Shown here in pieces: positions 33,377-43,292 of a DNA stretch of 64,000 nt (positions are counted from its first letter, which is position 1; each line of letters starts with the position of its first letter). Source of the DNA: Betaproteobacteria bacterium. Lineage in GTDB: Bacteria > Pseudomonadota > Gammaproteobacteria > Burkholderiales > Burkholderiaceae_C. The notes beneath the pieces are model-generated. The model was not told where the DNA came from and ran no database searches. It saw only the letters and a list, made by a program, of their open reading frames with translations. A program made the position numbers and the translations under genes. The stretch is taken from the NCBI GenBank assembly GCA_016868355.1, contig VGHB01000006.1, forward strand, positions 98,938 to 162,937, in the 5' to 3' direction.

Positions 33377-36199
33377 GTGAGCATTTGGAAGCACATCACC
33401 GAACCCCGGGCGCTGATATGGTCGATGGCCGTGTTGCTGACATGCCCAACCGGTCAGGTGATGGCCGCCGCGCACGCCGCCGGCACCGCAGCGGGCGCCG
33501 TGCCGACTGCGCCCCCCAACGCGGCTGCCCGGTCGACCAAAGCCAAGCCTGCCGCAGGTATTCAGCAGGTGCGTTCGGTCGAGGGCATCGTTGAGTACCG
33601 GTTGGCCAACGGCTTGCAAGTGTTGCTAGCACCCGATGACTCCAAGCCCACCACCACGGTCAACGTCACCTACCGGGTGGGCTCACGCCACGAGAACTAT
33701 GGCGAGACTGGGATGGCCCACCTCTTGGAGCACTTGGTGTTCAAGGGGTCGAAAAAGTACCCTGATGGCTGGGCGCAGTTCAGTCAACGGGGCATGCGTT
33801 TCAACGGCACCACCTGGTTCGACCGCACGAACTATTTCGCCAGCTTCTCCCACAATGAAGACAACCTCAAGTGGTATCTGGGTTGGCAGGCCGACGCCAT
33901 GGTCAACGCGTTCATTGCCAAGAAGGACCTGGACAGCGAGATGAGCGTGGTGCGCAACGAGATGGAGATTGGGGAGAACAATCCCAGCCGCATTCTGTTC
34001 GAAAAGACCCTGGCCACCATGTACCAGTGGCACAACTATGGCAAAAGCACCATCGGTGCGCGCACCGACGTCGAAGGCGTGGACATCGAGCGGCTGCGCG
34101 GCTTTTACCGGCAGTACTACCAGCCCGATAACGCCACGCTGGTGGTCTCAGGTAAGTTCGATGTGAACCGAACCCTGGCCATGATCGCTGAGGCCTTTGG
34201 TCCCATCTCCAAGCCCAAGCGTGAACTGCCCCGTCAGTACACCTTGGACCCGGTGCAAGACGGCGAACGCAGCGTCACCCTGCGCCGTGTGGGTGGTGTG
34301 CCCTTGCTGTTCAGCGCTTATCACATGCCCCCAGGCGCGCACCCTGACATGGCGGCGGTCGAACTCATCGACGCCCTGATGACCAACGCCCCGGCTGGCC
34401 GGCTGCACAAAGCCCTGGTCGAGGGCAAGAAGGCTGCAGCGGTGTTTGGCTTTGCCGTGCCTCTGCACGATCCGGGCTTTGCCATTTTTGGCGCCCAGCT
34501 GGCACCCAACCAAGACCCTGAAGCCGCCCGAGTCGCCCTGCTTCAAACCCTCGAGGGCTTGGCAGCCAACCCCTTCACCACACAGGAAGTCGACCGCGCT
34601 CGGGCCAAGTGGCTCAACGATTGGGAACAACGCTTCACCGACCCCGAGGAAGTGGGCATCGCCCTGTCGGAGTTCGTTGCTTTGGGGGATTGGCGGCTTT
34701 ATTTCTTGCTGCGCGACCGTGTCAAGGCGGCCACCACCGACCTGGTCAACCGGGTGGCCTTGGCCCACCTGCTGCCAGCCAACCGCACGTTCGCACAGTA
34801 TGTACCCACCCCCAAGCCCGAAAGGGCACCAGCACCGGTATTGGTTGACCTTGCAGCCCAACTCAAGGACTACAAGCCGGTTGAAAAAGTGGCCAGCGTC
34901 GAGTCTTTCGAAGCTACCCCGGCCAACATCGAAACACGTACCCGGCGCGTGGCCATTGAGCCGGGTCTTAAGCTGTCACTACTTCCCAAGCCCACCCGTG
35001 GCGATGCGGCCGCGGCTGAGCTGGTGCTGCGTACCGGCAACCTGGACGCCCTCAAAGGCCGCAGCGAGGCCGCGAGCATGCTGGCACGGCTGTTCGACAA
35101 GGGCACCCAAAAGCGCTCGCGCCAGGAACTGCAGGACCGCCTCACCGCCTTGAAGGCCGAGTTATCTGTAAGCGGTGGCGCCACCGCCATCCGGGTCACC
35201 GTCAAGACCACCCGTGAGCACCTGCCGGCGGTCGTGGACCTGATGGGTGAGATGCTGCGCACGCCGGCCTTGGACGCTGCCAGCCTCGAAGAAGTTCGCT
35301 CCCAGGCCCTGGCTCGCTTGCAGGAACAGCGCGACGAACCGGGCGCCATCGTGTCCAACACACTGTCCCGCCATGGCAACCCATACGCGGCAGATGACCC
35401 GCGATATGCGCCCAGCTTTGCCGAAATCGAGCAGCGGATCAAGGCGCTAACTTTGGAGCAGGTGCGCGAATTCCATGCCCAGTTCCTGGGGGCTTCGCAG
35501 GCCCAGTTCAGTGCGGTGGGCAGCTTTGACGAAGCCGCTGTTCGCGCAGCAGCCCGAAAGGTTTTTGGCGGCTGGGCCTGTGCCACATCGGTGCAGCGCG
35601 TTCCATCGCCGCTGGTGGCACTGCCGCCAGCCCGCTTGGTCACCCGTACGCCGGACAAGCAAAACGCGGTGCTGGGCATGCGGCTTCCCGTAGCCGTCAA
35701 GGAACTGGACGCCGACCACGCGCCGCTGCTGCTGGCCAACTTCATAGTCGGGGGCTCGCCGAGCTCGCGCCTGTGGGTGCGGGTCCGTGAAAAGGAAGGC
35801 CTGAGCTACGGTCTGGGCACGCAGATCAGCTTCAACCCTCACGAGGCTTCCTCAACCTTTGCCGGCCAAGCCGCCTTTGCGCCGGCCAACCGCGCGCGGG
35901 TGGAAGCGGCCATCCGCGAAGAGCTCGAACGCAGCCTCAAGGAAGGCTTCACCGAGACCGAGCTGAACCAGGCCAAGCAGGGTCTGCTGAGCTTCAGGCG
36001 CTTGTCGCGTGCGCAAGACGACAGCCTGGCAGGCAATCTGGTCAGCAACGAGTGGTTGGGCCGCAATTTTCAAACGGCACAGGCTTTGGATGAGGCCATC
36101 GCCAGGGTCACACCGCAGCAGGCGCTCGACGCCTGGCGCCGCCATATCGACCTCAGCCGTCTGGTGTGGGTCTTGGCCGGCGACTTCAAGGAGCTCTGA
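33377..36199 (+). CDS. M16-family zinc metallopeptidase, periplasmic, tandem two-domain
   Basis: A 940-residue protein starting from GTG with GGAGA 8 bases ahead. A signal sequence covers about the first 36 residues (...LIWSMAVLLTCPTGQVMAAAHA). The inverted zinc motif HLLEH is at residues 115-119, and the third ligand Glu lies about 77 residues further in the MSVVRNEME block. A second M16 half (from about residue 510) lacks the zinc motif, as expected for the inactive partner. Near the C-terminus GGSPSSRLWVRVREKEGLSYG is the conserved R/Y motif of the inactive half. Its protein substrate is unknown. Confidence 0.88.
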   Translation: MSIWKHITEPRALIWSMAVLLTCPTGQVMAAAHAAGTAAGAVPTAPPNAAARSTKAKPAAGIQQVRSVEGIVEYRLANGLQVLLAPDDSKPTTTVNVTYRVGSRHENYGETGMAHLLEHLVFKGSKKYPDGWAQFSQRGMRFNGTTWFDRTNYFASFSHNEDNLKWYLGWQADAMVNAFIAKKDLDSEMSVVRNEMEIGENNPSRILFEKTLATMYQWHNYGKSTIGARTDVEGVDIERLRGFYRQYYQPDNATLVVSGKFDVNRTLAMIAEAFGPISKPKRELPRQYTLDPVQDGERSVTLRRVGGVPLLFSAYHMPPGAHPDMAAVELIDALMTNAPAGRLHKALVEGKKAAAVFGFAVPLHDPGFAIFGAQLAPNQDPEAARVALLQTLEGLAANPFTTQEVDRARAKWLNDWEQRFTDPEEVGIALSEFVALGDWRLYFLLRDRVKAATTDLVNRVALAHLLPANRTFAQYVPTPKPERAPAPVLVDLAAQLKDYKPVEKVASVESFEATPANIETRTRRVAIEPGLKLSLLPKPTRGDAAAAELVLRTGNLDALKGRSEAASMLARLFDKGTQKRSRQELQDRLTALKAELSVSGGATAIRVTVKTTREHLPAVVDLMGEMLRTPALDAASLEEVRSQALARLQEQRDEPGAIVSNTLSRHGNPYAADDPRYAPSFAEIEQRIKALTLEQVREFHAQFLGASQAQFSAVGSFDEAAVRAAARKVFGGWACATSVQRVPSPLVALPPARLVTRTPDKQNAVLGMRLPVAVKELDADHAPLLLANFIVGGSPSSRLWVRVREKEGLSYGLGTQISFNPHEASSTFAGQAAFAPANRARVEAAIREELERSLKEGFTETELNQAKQGLLSFRRLSRAQDDSLAGNLVSNEWLGRNFQTAQALDEAIARVTPQQALDAWRRHIDLSRLVWVLAGDFKEL

Positions 36200-36212
36200 A
36201 CCACACCAGAGC
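36193..36212. terminator. weak bidirectional terminator between convergent genes
   Basis: GCTCTG and CAGAGC form a six-pair stem around an eight-base loop that includes the M16 stop codon. The T run after it is broken. The gap to the convergent gene is only 15 bases, so this is a likely but weak end signal for either side. Confidence 0.35.
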
Positions 36213-36214
36213 CC

Positions 36215-37384
36215 TTATTGTTTGAATGGGTTGTGCTCGCGCAGCTCGTCCAAGTAGGCGCCCACATGGGCACCTTCTCGTTTCAGGAAGTCATCCACCG
36301 CGTGGGCAAAGCGTGGATCGGCGATCCAGTGAGCCGACCGCGTCTGCACGGGCAGAAGCCCGCGCGCCATTTTGTGCTCCCCTTGGGCACCGCCTTCAAA
36401 GCGCAGGTATCGGTGGCGCAGGCACCAGTCTAGTGGCTGGTAGTAGCAGGCATCAAAGTGCAGGCAAGGCACCGCCGCCAAGGCACCCCAATAACGGCCA
36501 TAAGCGCAACGCGTCTGCGGATCGACCGCCATCAGCGAGCTGGCGATCGCCTGCCCGCCCCGATGAGCCACAAACAGCACCCAGTTTTCCGGCATCTCCC
36601 GGTGTTGTAGAGCGAAGAACTCTCGGCTTAGATACGGCGTGCTGCGGTGCTCACGATAGGTCTGGCAGTAGCAGGCGTAGAAAAAGTCCCACAGGGCGGG
36701 GTCGATAGCCTGGCCCTCGTGTACGGTGAATTGCACCCCTGCCTCGCGCACCCGGCGCTGCTCCTGTTGGATTTTCTTGCGCTTGTCTCGGTGCAGCCGC
36801 TGGAGCAAGTCTGCGAAGTCCTGCACCGGCTGGTCACGGTCTTGACTCCAGTGGAACTGCACCCCCTGGCGAATCATGCAGCCGGCTTTCTGAAGTGCCA
36901 GTGCGTCGTTATCGTCCACAAACAGCACGTGCAGCGATGAAAGCCCTTGTTCATTCGCGTAGGCCAGCAGCGCCTGCGCCAAGGCATGGCGCGCTGCCTC
37001 GTCACGCGCCAAGAGCCGCGCCCCGGGCACCGGTGTGAAGGGCACTGCCGAAAGGAGTTTGGGGTAGTAGTCCAGCCCGTGGCGTTGGTGGGCGTCGGCC
37101 CAGGCCCAGTCAAAAACATATTCGCCATAGGAATGGGACTTCAGGTAGGCCGCGCACGCCGCCTGCAGCACCGGCCCGTGCCACAGGGTCATGAACTGTG
37201 GCTTCCAGCCGGTGGCGGCCACCGCACTGCCACTGCTGTGCAACGCGCGCAAGTAGGCGCTGCGCATGAAGGGCAGGGGAGACGCTTGCTGCGCCAGGAG
37301 TCCATCCCAGGCCAAAGGGTCGATCTCTCCCGGGTCTGAGTGAATGTGAATGACATAATCATTGGCTGTGTTGGAAAACTGCAT
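36215..37384 (-). CDS. GNAT-like protein of the COG3146 / peptidogalycan type
   Basis: A 389-residue cytoplasmic protein with the look of the FemAB/GNAT-like family once called DUF482. Blocks include SAYLRALHSSGSAVAATGW at about residues 37-55 and, later, CYYQPLDWCLRHRYLRFEGGAQGEHKMARG, which is the signature of the family. The activity is not established; members are thought to transfer acyl groups to peptidoglycan or proteins. I chose ATG 37384 rather than a much longer frame that would overlap nadE. The gap to the divergent nadE is only 33 bases. Confidence 0.7.
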   Translation of the reverse strand: MQFSNTANDYVIHIHSDPGEIDPLAWDGLLAQQASPLPFMRSAYLRALHSSGSAVAATGWKPQFMTLWHGPVLQAACAAYLKSHSYGEYVFDWAWADAHQRHGLDYYPKLLSAVPFTPVPGARLLARDEAARHALAQALLAYANEQGLSSLHVLFVDDNDALALQKAGCMIRQGVQFHWSQDRDQPVQDFADLLQRLHRDKRKKIQQEQRRVREAGVQFTVHEGQAIDPALWDFFYACYCQTYREHRSTPYLSREFFALQHREMPENWVLFVAHRGGQAIASSLMAVDPQTRCAYGRYWGALAAVPCLHFDACYYQPLDWCLRHRYLRFEGGAQGEHKMARGLLPVQTRSAHWIADPRFAHAVDDFLKREGAHVGAYLDELREHNPFKQ

Positions 37385-37417
37385 CTCCACATTGTCGACG
37401 TGTCGTCGGAGCCCGCT

Positions 37418-39109
37418 GTGCTGAAGGTGGCATTGGCGCAGATCAACCCAACGGTGGGTGAACTGCAAGGCAACAAAGCCAAGCTGTTGCAAGCTGCGCG
37501 TCAGGCGCACGAGCAGGGTGCTCAGCTGATGGTCTCTCCGGAACTGTCTCTCTGTGGCTACCCGCCGGAAGACCTGTTGCTGCGCCCGGGCTTCATGGGG
37601 GCCTGCCACGAGATGCTGGTGGAGTTGGCCCAAGACCTGAGGGCGTACCCAGGCATGGCGGTGGTGGTTGGCCACCCTCATCGGGTGCGAGGGCAGGAGG
37701 ACGACCGCACCCGTTCGACCCACGTACCACGGCGCTTCAATGCCGCTTCGGTCCTGCGCGACGGCGTGATCGAACTCACCTATCTGAAGCGGGAGTTGCC
37801 CAACTACCAGGTGTTTGACGAGCGGCGTTACTTCGCCAGCGGACGCCTGGCGTCCTCGTCAGACGGCGGCCCAGGTGTGTTCGAGGTCAACGGTGTGCGT
37901 GTGGGCCTGCTGATCTGCGAAGACGCCTGGTTTGAAGAGCCCGCACGCGCAGCGGTGGAGGCCGGCGCCGAATTGCTGTGTGTGATCAATGCATCGCCTT
38001 TTCACCTGAACAAGGCCCAGGAACGTGAGGCGGCCATGGCCCAGTGCGCCCGAGCACATGATCGGCCGCTGCTGTATGCGCACCTCACCGGGGGGCAGGA
38101 CGAAGTGGTGTTCGACGGAGCATCCTTTGCCCTGCAGGCCGATGGGTCTGTGGCCGCCCGAGCGGCGAGCTTCCAGGATGCCGTGGTGATCGTGCAGGCC
38201 GAGACAGCGCCGATGCGCCTGAGCGGCGCCGTCCAGCCGCTGCCCAGTCTGCACGCGCAGGCCTGGCAGGCCCTGGTCACCGGAGTTCGCGACTATGTCG
38301 ATAAGAACGGGTTTCCGGGTGCCATCATCGGGCTGTCCGGCGGTGTCGACAGCGCGCTGGTCTTGGCCGTCGCGGTCGACGCCTTGGGCCCGCACCGCGT
38401 GCGCGCGGTCATGATGCCGTCTCCCTACACCGCTGAAATTTCGTGGGTGGACGCGTGCGACATGGCCCAGCGCCTAGGGGTGCGCTACGACGAGATTTCG
38501 ATCGAGCCAAGCTTTAATGCCTTTCGTGCGGCATTGGCGCTGCAGTTCAGGGGTCTGGCCGAAGACACCACTGAGGAAAACCTACAGGCCCGTATCCGCG
38601 GCACGCTGCTGATGGCTCTGTCCAACAAAACAGGTTCTATCGTTCTCACCACCGGTAACAAGAGCGAGATGGCCACCGGCTACTGCACCCTGTACGGTGA
38701 CATGGCCGGGGGATTTGCCGTCATCAAAGATGTGGCCAAGACCCTGGTCTGGGAGTTGTGTCTGTGGCGCAACCGCCAGCCCGACGCACAGGGCCTTGTG
38801 CAGGAAGTGATACCCGAGCGCATCATTACAAGGCCACCCTCGGCGGAGTTGCGCCCCAACCAGGTCGATCAAGACAGCTTGCCGCCGTACGAGGTGCTCG
38901 ATGCCATCCTGTCACGTTTCATGGAAGAAGATCAATCGGTGCACGAAATCGTCGCCGCGGGCTTTGACCGCGCTACGGTTGAGCGGGTGGTGCGCCTGAT
39001 TTCGCTCAATGAGTACAAACGCCGCCAGGCGCCTATCGGCATTCGCATCACCCACCGCTCATTCGGCAAGGACTGGCGGTACCCCATCACCTCCAAGTTC
39101 CGTGCTTAA
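37418..39109 (+). CDS. nadE: Glutamine-dependent NAD+ synthetase
   Basis: A 563-residue two-domain enzyme. The N-terminal carbon-nitrogen hydrolase domain releases ammonia from glutamine; its catalytic Cys167 is in LLICEDAWF, with Glu and Lys partners ahead. The C-terminal domain has the PP-loop IIGLSGGVDSALVLAVAVD (about residues 302-320) and amidates deamido-NAD to NAD. Start is a GTG at 37418 with CGGAG upstream, giving the normal N-terminus LKVALAQINPTVG. The P-II gene follows after 30 bases, a pairing often seen in this group. Confidence 0.95.
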   Translation: MLKVALAQINPTVGELQGNKAKLLQAARQAHEQGAQLMVSPELSLCGYPPEDLLLRPGFMGACHEMLVELAQDLRAYPGMAVVVGHPHRVRGQEDDRTRSTHVPRRFNAASVLRDGVIELTYLKRELPNYQVFDERRYFASGRLASSSDGGPGVFEVNGVRVGLLICEDAWFEEPARAAVEAGAELLCVINASPFHLNKAQEREAAMAQCARAHDRPLLYAHLTGGQDEVVFDGASFALQADGSVAARAASFQDAVVIVQAETAPMRLSGAVQPLPSLHAQAWQALVTGVRDYVDKNGFPGAIIGLSGGVDSALVLAVAVDALGPHRVRAVMMPSPYTAEISWVDACDMAQRLGVRYDEISIEPSFNAFRAALALQFRGLAEDTTEENLQARIRGTLLMALSNKTGSIVLTTGNKSEMATGYCTLYGDMAGGFAVIKDVAKTLVWELCLWRNRQPDAQGLVQEVIPERIITRPPSAELRPNQVDQDSLPPYEVLDAILSRFMEEDQSVHEIVAAGFDRATVERVVRLISLNEYKRRQAPIGIRITHRSFGKDWRYPITSKFRA

Positions 39110-39478
<369 letters not shown>

Positions 39479-39498
39479 AGCGGCCACGGGCTCCCCGT

Positions 39499-40113
39499 TC
39501 AGGTGCGGCCGTCCGCAGAAGGCGTTGCCACCCTTGCGGCCAAGGCTTGTTCCTTGAGGGTCTTCATCAGGCGGGGCAGGTCGTCATCCACGATCAGCGC
39601 CGCGTGTTGCTCCGGGCTGATGAAGCCGCGTTCATAGCCATCTTGCACAAAACGGATCAGCGCGTTGTAGTAACCGGCCACATTCAACAGGCCCACAGGC
39701 TTGGCGTGGTAGCCCAATTGTTGCCACGACCACATTTCAAACACCTCTTCCATGGTGCCGATGCCGCCGGGCAGGGTGAGAAAGGCGTCGGAACGGTCGG
39801 CCATAAGCATCTTGCGCTCATGCATGGTCTGCACCACGTACAACTCCTTGACGCCCGCGTGGCCCACCTCTCGGCGCATCAGTGCATCCGGGATCACACC
39901 CACCACGGGCGCGCCGTGGGCCAGCGCCGCATCAGCCACCACGCCCATCAGTCCTACGCGGCCACCGCCATACACCAAGCCGCCACCGCTTTGGGCCAGC
40001 AGACGACCCGTGTGTTCGGCCGATTCGCGGTAGGCGGGATCGTCACCAAACCGCGAGCCACAATAGACGCACAGGGACCAACCGATGGCCGTTGAGGCAG
40101 AGGGTGTCTTCAT
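39499..40113 (-). CDS. LOG-family (cytokinin riboside 5'-monophosphate phosphoribohydrolase-like) protein
   Basis: A 204-residue Rossmann-fold protein. The LOG signature PGGIGTMEEVFE is at about residues 113-124, with a preceding Arg in MHERKMLMADRSDAF. The family hydrolyses nucleoside 5'-monophosphates at the glycosidic bond. In bacteria of this type its role is unclear and probably concerns nucleotide salvage rather than a plant hormone. It ends convergently 20 bases from the P-II gene. Confidence 0.82.
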   Translation of the reverse strand: MKTPSASTAIGWSLCVYCGSRFGDDPAYRESAEHTGRLLAQSGGGLVYGGGRVGLMGVVADAALAHGAPVVGVIPDALMRREVGHAGVKELYVVQTMHERKMLMADRSDAFLTLPGGIGTMEEVFEMWSWQQLGYHAKPVGLLNVAGYYNALIRFVQDGYERGFISPEQHAALIVDDDLPRLMKTLKEQALAARVATPSADGRT

Positions 40114-40134
40114 ATTTCTTCGATCAGGTCAGCG

Positions 40135-40527
40135 TCAAGGGCTTGAGAACCATCGGGCCCACACCGCGGCTGCCCATGTGAGCCCGCATAGCAAGAGGGT
40201 CAACAGGACAGCCGCACTGCCCATATCTTTGGCGCGGCCGGCCAGCGGATGCAGTTCAAAAGACACGCGGTCTACCGCTGCTTCCACCGCCGAGTTCACC
40301 AGTTCCACGGCCAACACCAGCACCACGGTGCCGATCAGCAAGGCACGCTCGACCCAATTTGTGCCCACCCAAAGGGCCGCGGGCAGCATGAACACCGCCA
40401 GCGCGACCTCCTGGCGGAAGGCGCTTTCATGGGCCCAGGCGGCTTGCAGTCCGCGAACGGAATAGCCCGCAGCGTTGACAATGCGTTGAAGGCCCCGTTT
40501 GCCCTTAGGTGGGTGCTCGGTGCTCAT
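40135..40527 (-). CDS. dgkA: Diacylglycerol kinase
   Basis: A 130-residue integral-membrane kinase with three helices. The conserved active region is ELVNSAVEAAVDR followed by KDMGSAAVLL, with AFRQEVALAV ahead, which hold the catalytic Glu residues of DgkA. It phosphorylates diacylglycerol left from membrane-derived oligosaccharide and lipid turnover. ATG 40527 overlaps the RDD-protein stop by four bases (ATGA), so the two are coupled. Confidence 0.9.
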   Translation of the reverse strand: MSTEHPPKGKRGLQRIVNAAGYSVRGLQAAWAHESAFRQEVALAVFMLPAALWVGTNWVERALLIGTVVLVLAVELVNSAVEAAVDRVSFELHPLAGRAKDMGSAAVLLTLLLCGLTWAAAVWARWFSSP

Positions 40528-41183
40528 GGCGGTGTCGACCCCGCTTGTTTGGGCTCTGACGGGGCTGCGCTGGGCTGGCCCGGGTCGCTGTCTTTGCTGG
40601 CTCCCCGTTTTCGTTTTGGGGGCAGGGCGGGACGCCAGTCGATCAGCCGGGTGCCGCATACCGCGTCATGCCAAAACTGCTGTTGCGGATGCAGCCGCGC
40701 AAGTAGAGCGTAGGCTACAACACCCACTGCCATCAGGCCGAAGATTTCAGCGCTGCTGCTCAGATTGGCAACCCACGCCGTCGCCAGTGCGGGAAAGAAC
40801 CACAGCCACGATAACAAGTAGCGGCACAGGGCGCGGGCCTGCGACACCGCCCGCCCCTGGCTGTCAACCAGCCGTACATGCCAGGCCTTCATGGCCACCG
40901 TTTGGCCGCCGCGCGACCAGAACCACACAAAGTAGATGCCCAGCACGAGAAACAAGAAGGCCCTCAAGCCCCACTGGCCTTGCAGAGCATGCCGCTGTTG
41001 GGTCAGCGTGGAGTACAGGTAGCCTGCGATCATCACCACGCCGAAGAGGATCACCCCTTCATAGGTGAAACTGGCCATTCGGCGCATCAGGCCCGGCGCG
41101 GATGCACCGGTGGGCTGGGGGACTTGTGGGGGGCTGGGCGGCGCGTCGCTCGCCGGGGATTCACTCGCGTTCACGTCGCGCAT
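40524..41183 (-). CDS. RDD-family membrane protein
   Basis: A 219-residue protein with the RDD domain at about residues 28-185: R-M-A-S in APGLMRRMASFTYEG is close to the usual R-x-x-A-x-x-x-D start (the first Asp is changed), followed by four hydrophobic stretches and the closing motif FWHDAVCGTRLID. The C-terminus is charged and rich in Lys, Pro and Ser. RDD proteins are thought to transport or bind ions; function here is not known. It is upstream of dgkA and after the DUF3106 gene. Confidence 0.75.
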   Translation of the reverse strand: MRDVNASESPASDAPPSPPQVPQPTGASAPGLMRRMASFTYEGVILFGVVMIAGYLYSTLTQQRHALQGQWGLRAFLFLVLGIYFVWFWSRGGQTVAMKAWHVRLVDSQGRAVSQARALCRYLLSWLWFFPALATAWVANLSSSAEIFGLMAVGVVAYALLARLHPQQQFWHDAVCGTRLIDWRPALPPKRKRGASKDSDPGQPSAAPSEPKQAGSTPP

Positions 41184-41270
41184 CTTAAGGTGCCCACCCG
41201 CTGTTTCGGTGCAGGGGGGCCGCTTTCAGCAGGGGGCAGGGGCAATGCTGGGCCCGGTGTGGCGCCGGAT

Positions 41271-42221
41271 TCAGGGGGTGCCGCCGGCGGCCGGTACGGA
41301 GGGGACGGCCGGCCCTGACCCCGGCACCATAGAGCCAGGGTCCGACGCCGGCAGCGCAGCCGCCGGGACGGCTTCGTCGGCAGCGCTGGCAGCAGGCTCG
41401 CTGCTGGGCGATGGCCGCGCAGCACGCGCCTGTGGCAGCAAAGTAACCGGGTCCACCGCGCCGGCGCCGACGGCCAAGCGCGGACCACTGCCGGCACTGG
41501 TGCTGGGCTGGGGCAGTTGGGTGACCAATCGCGTGGTAGCGCCGATCGGGGCTTGTACCAGGGTGCCGCTGACTGGCCGGGGTACCGCGCCGGCCACAGT
41601 CTCGGCCAGGGCGCTGCTGGATTTGGGAACCGGCCCCGAGCTGTCGCTCCGCTTGGGTACAGCCGGGCTTTGCACGGCAGCTTGTGCCCTGATGGCCAAC
41701 TCTTTGCGTTCTTGGGGTGCCAGCTCTTGATAAGCCTCCCACTGTTCCAGCCGCTCTTTGGCGGTGAATTGCCGGATTTCCTGAAAATTCAATCGTGCAG
41801 CGCCGCGTTCGGCCGTTGTCATGCGCGCCCACTGCATCATGCGGTCTTGCACCCGCTGTTGCTCATCAACGGCCATGGACGGAAAGCGCATAGACAGCTC
41901 AAGCCACTTCAGCCGTTGGTCAACGCTCAACTCGGCCCAGTCATCCTTAAGCGGGGCCAAGATGGCCTGGTCGCCAGCAGAAAGGCGAGACCAACGCCCC
42001 GACACCGCTAGGGCGCGCCGCGCCTGTGCAGGCGCGGCCAGCGCATCTTCCGGTGCGGCAGCCACTGGAGCCGAGGCTTCCAGAGGCCCAGGCACCGCCT
42101 GTACCAATTTGGAGGGGCGCCACAGCCACGCCAACATCACCGCAATCAGGGCCAGACCCAAGACTGCGGCGATTGCGGTCATCCAGGGTTCACGTTGGCG
42201 ATGCAGCGGGATGCGGTTCAT
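41271..42221 (-). CDS. DUF3106-domain protein
   Basis: A 316-residue protein with one membrane segment (about residues 13-33, TAIAAVLGLALIAVMLAWLW) and then a helical DUF3106-type region with the pattern LSAGDQAILAPLKDDWAELSVDQRLKWL, followed by a Pro/Ala/Ser-rich tail. It is read after the sigma factor and DUF3619 genes, a set repeated in Comamonadaceae. A link to envelope stress is inference from the neighbours. Start ATG 42221 leaves a 10-base gap to the DUF3619 stop. Confidence 0.7.
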   Translation of the reverse strand: MNRIPLHRQREPWMTAIAAVLGLALIAVMLAWLWRPSKLVQAVPGPLEASAPVAAAPEDALAAPAQARRALAVSGRWSRLSAGDQAILAPLKDDWAELSVDQRLKWLELSMRFPSMAVDEQQRVQDRMMQWARMTTAERGAARLNFQEIRQFTAKERLEQWEAYQELAPQERKELAIRAQAAVQSPAVPKRSDSSGPVPKSSSALAETVAGAVPRPVSGTLVQAPIGATTRLVTQLPQPSTSAGSGPRLAVGAGAVDPVTLLPQARAARPSPSSEPAASAADEAVPAAALPASDPGSMVPGSGPAVPSVPAAGGTP

Positions 42222-42231
42222 TGCTTGAGGC

Positions 42232-42726
42232 TTAACGGTCCTGGCGGCGCAGGAACTCGGCAAAACCCGGGTCGGAGTAGGCCTGTGGTGGCAGGTCGTC
42301 GGTCAACAGGGCCGCATCCACCTCGGCTGCGGCCAGAATCTGGTGCTCAACCAAGGTGTCTTGGATGGCCAGGAAGCCCAGGGCCAGGATGAGCAGGGGC
42401 AAGGCCGAGACCAGCTTGGTCCATCCCGATCCTTCGCCCCGCCCGTTGCCCGAGCGCGCGTCCCCAAAGCTCCAGCGGCCAGCGACGGCACCACCAGGGC
42501 CCGCAAGGGCCCATCCGGACTGGCCTGCCCAGGCCGGTGCACTTGCCGCGGTGGCGGCCGACTCCAAACGCGCGTGGCGCGCCCGTGCCACTGCGCGCTC
42601 GCGGGCGAAGCGCAGCCGCTCGGTGATGTCGGCCCCGATGGCCGGCAGGCCCTCATCCAGGCGCGCGGCCAACAAGTGGCCGGCGCGGTCCAGCGCTGTG
42701 GGCTCGCTTAAACTTGAAGGGTTCAT
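42232..42726 (-). CDS. DUF3619-family protein, possible anti-sigma partner
   Basis: A 164-residue protein with one membrane helix at about residues 106-122 (LVSALPLLILALGFLAI) in the second half, and a helical N-terminal part (about 10-50) with AARLDEGLPAIGADITERL followed by R-rich sequence. The end holds DLPPQAYSDPGFAEFLRR. It overlaps the sigma factor stop by four bases. A membrane protein coupled to an ECF sigma gene suggests an anti-sigma factor; no zinc-binding or RseA-like motif is seen, so this is inferred from position only. Confidence 0.6.
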   Translation of the reverse strand: MNPSSLSEPTALDRAGHLLAARLDEGLPAIGADITERLRFARERAVARARHARLESAATAASAPAWAGQSGWALAGPGGAVAGRWSFGDARSGNGRGEGSGWTKLVSALPLLILALGFLAIQDTLVEHQILAAAEVDAALLTDDLPPQAYSDPGFAEFLRRQDR

Positions 42727-43292
42727 GGTGCAAATCCTCGACTTTTCAACGCTTTGGCCAACGCCTGCACAGCTCGGGAGCAGTGGGTTTTCACACTGCC
42801 CTGCGAGCATCCCATCAACTCAGCTGTTTCGTTGACATCCAACTCTTCCCAGTAACGCAGCAGGAAGGCTTCCCGTTGACGTTCTGGCAGACGCGAAATT
42901 TCTTCCTCTAGAAGCGCCAGGGTCTGCTTGCGCAGCAAGAGGGGCTCGCCCGCCCCATCTTGGTGCGTGTTATCAGCGCCGTCAAGAAATTCGAGCAGGT
43001 CACCGGCATCCTCGTCCTCGTCATGGGTTTGCAGCGAGGAAAAGTTCTGCACCAGCGCTTCGCGTGTCTTGCGGCGCCGAAACCAATCCATGGTCGCGTT
43101 GGACAGGATGCGTTGGAACAGCAGCGGCCACTCCTCAGCCGGTCGGTCGGCGTACTTCTCGGCCAACCGGATCATGGCCTCCTGAACAATGTCCAGGGCG
43201 GCGTCTTCGTCCCGAACCGCGTAAGTCGTCCGCTTGAAAGCGCGCCTCTCGACTCCTTTCAAAAAGTCGTTGAGTTCCTGCTCGGTGGACAA
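42723..43292 (-). CDS. ECF-type RNA polymerase sigma factor
   Basis: A 189-residue sigma-70-family protein. Region 2 is at about residues 15-85 (AALDIVQEAMIRLAEKY and a -10-reading segment FQRILSNATMDWFRR). Region 4 is at about 125-178 (LPERQREAFLLRYWEELDVNETAELMGCSQGSVKTH), a clear helix-turn-helix. The start appears to be TTG, as no ATG or GTG precedes region 2 in frame; no good ribosome-binding sequence is seen. It is divergent from ilvB and heads the DUF3619-DUF3106 unit. The stimulus is unknown. Confidence 0.85.
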   Translation of the reverse strand: MSTEQELNDFLKGVERRAFKRTTYAVRDEDAALDIVQEAMIRLAEKYADRPAEEWPLLFQRILSNATMDWFRRRKTREALVQNFSSLQTHDEDEDAGDLLEFLDGADNTHQDGAGEPLLLRKQTLALLEEEISRLPERQREAFLLRYWEELDVNETAELMGCSQGSVKTHCSRAVQALAKALKSRGFAP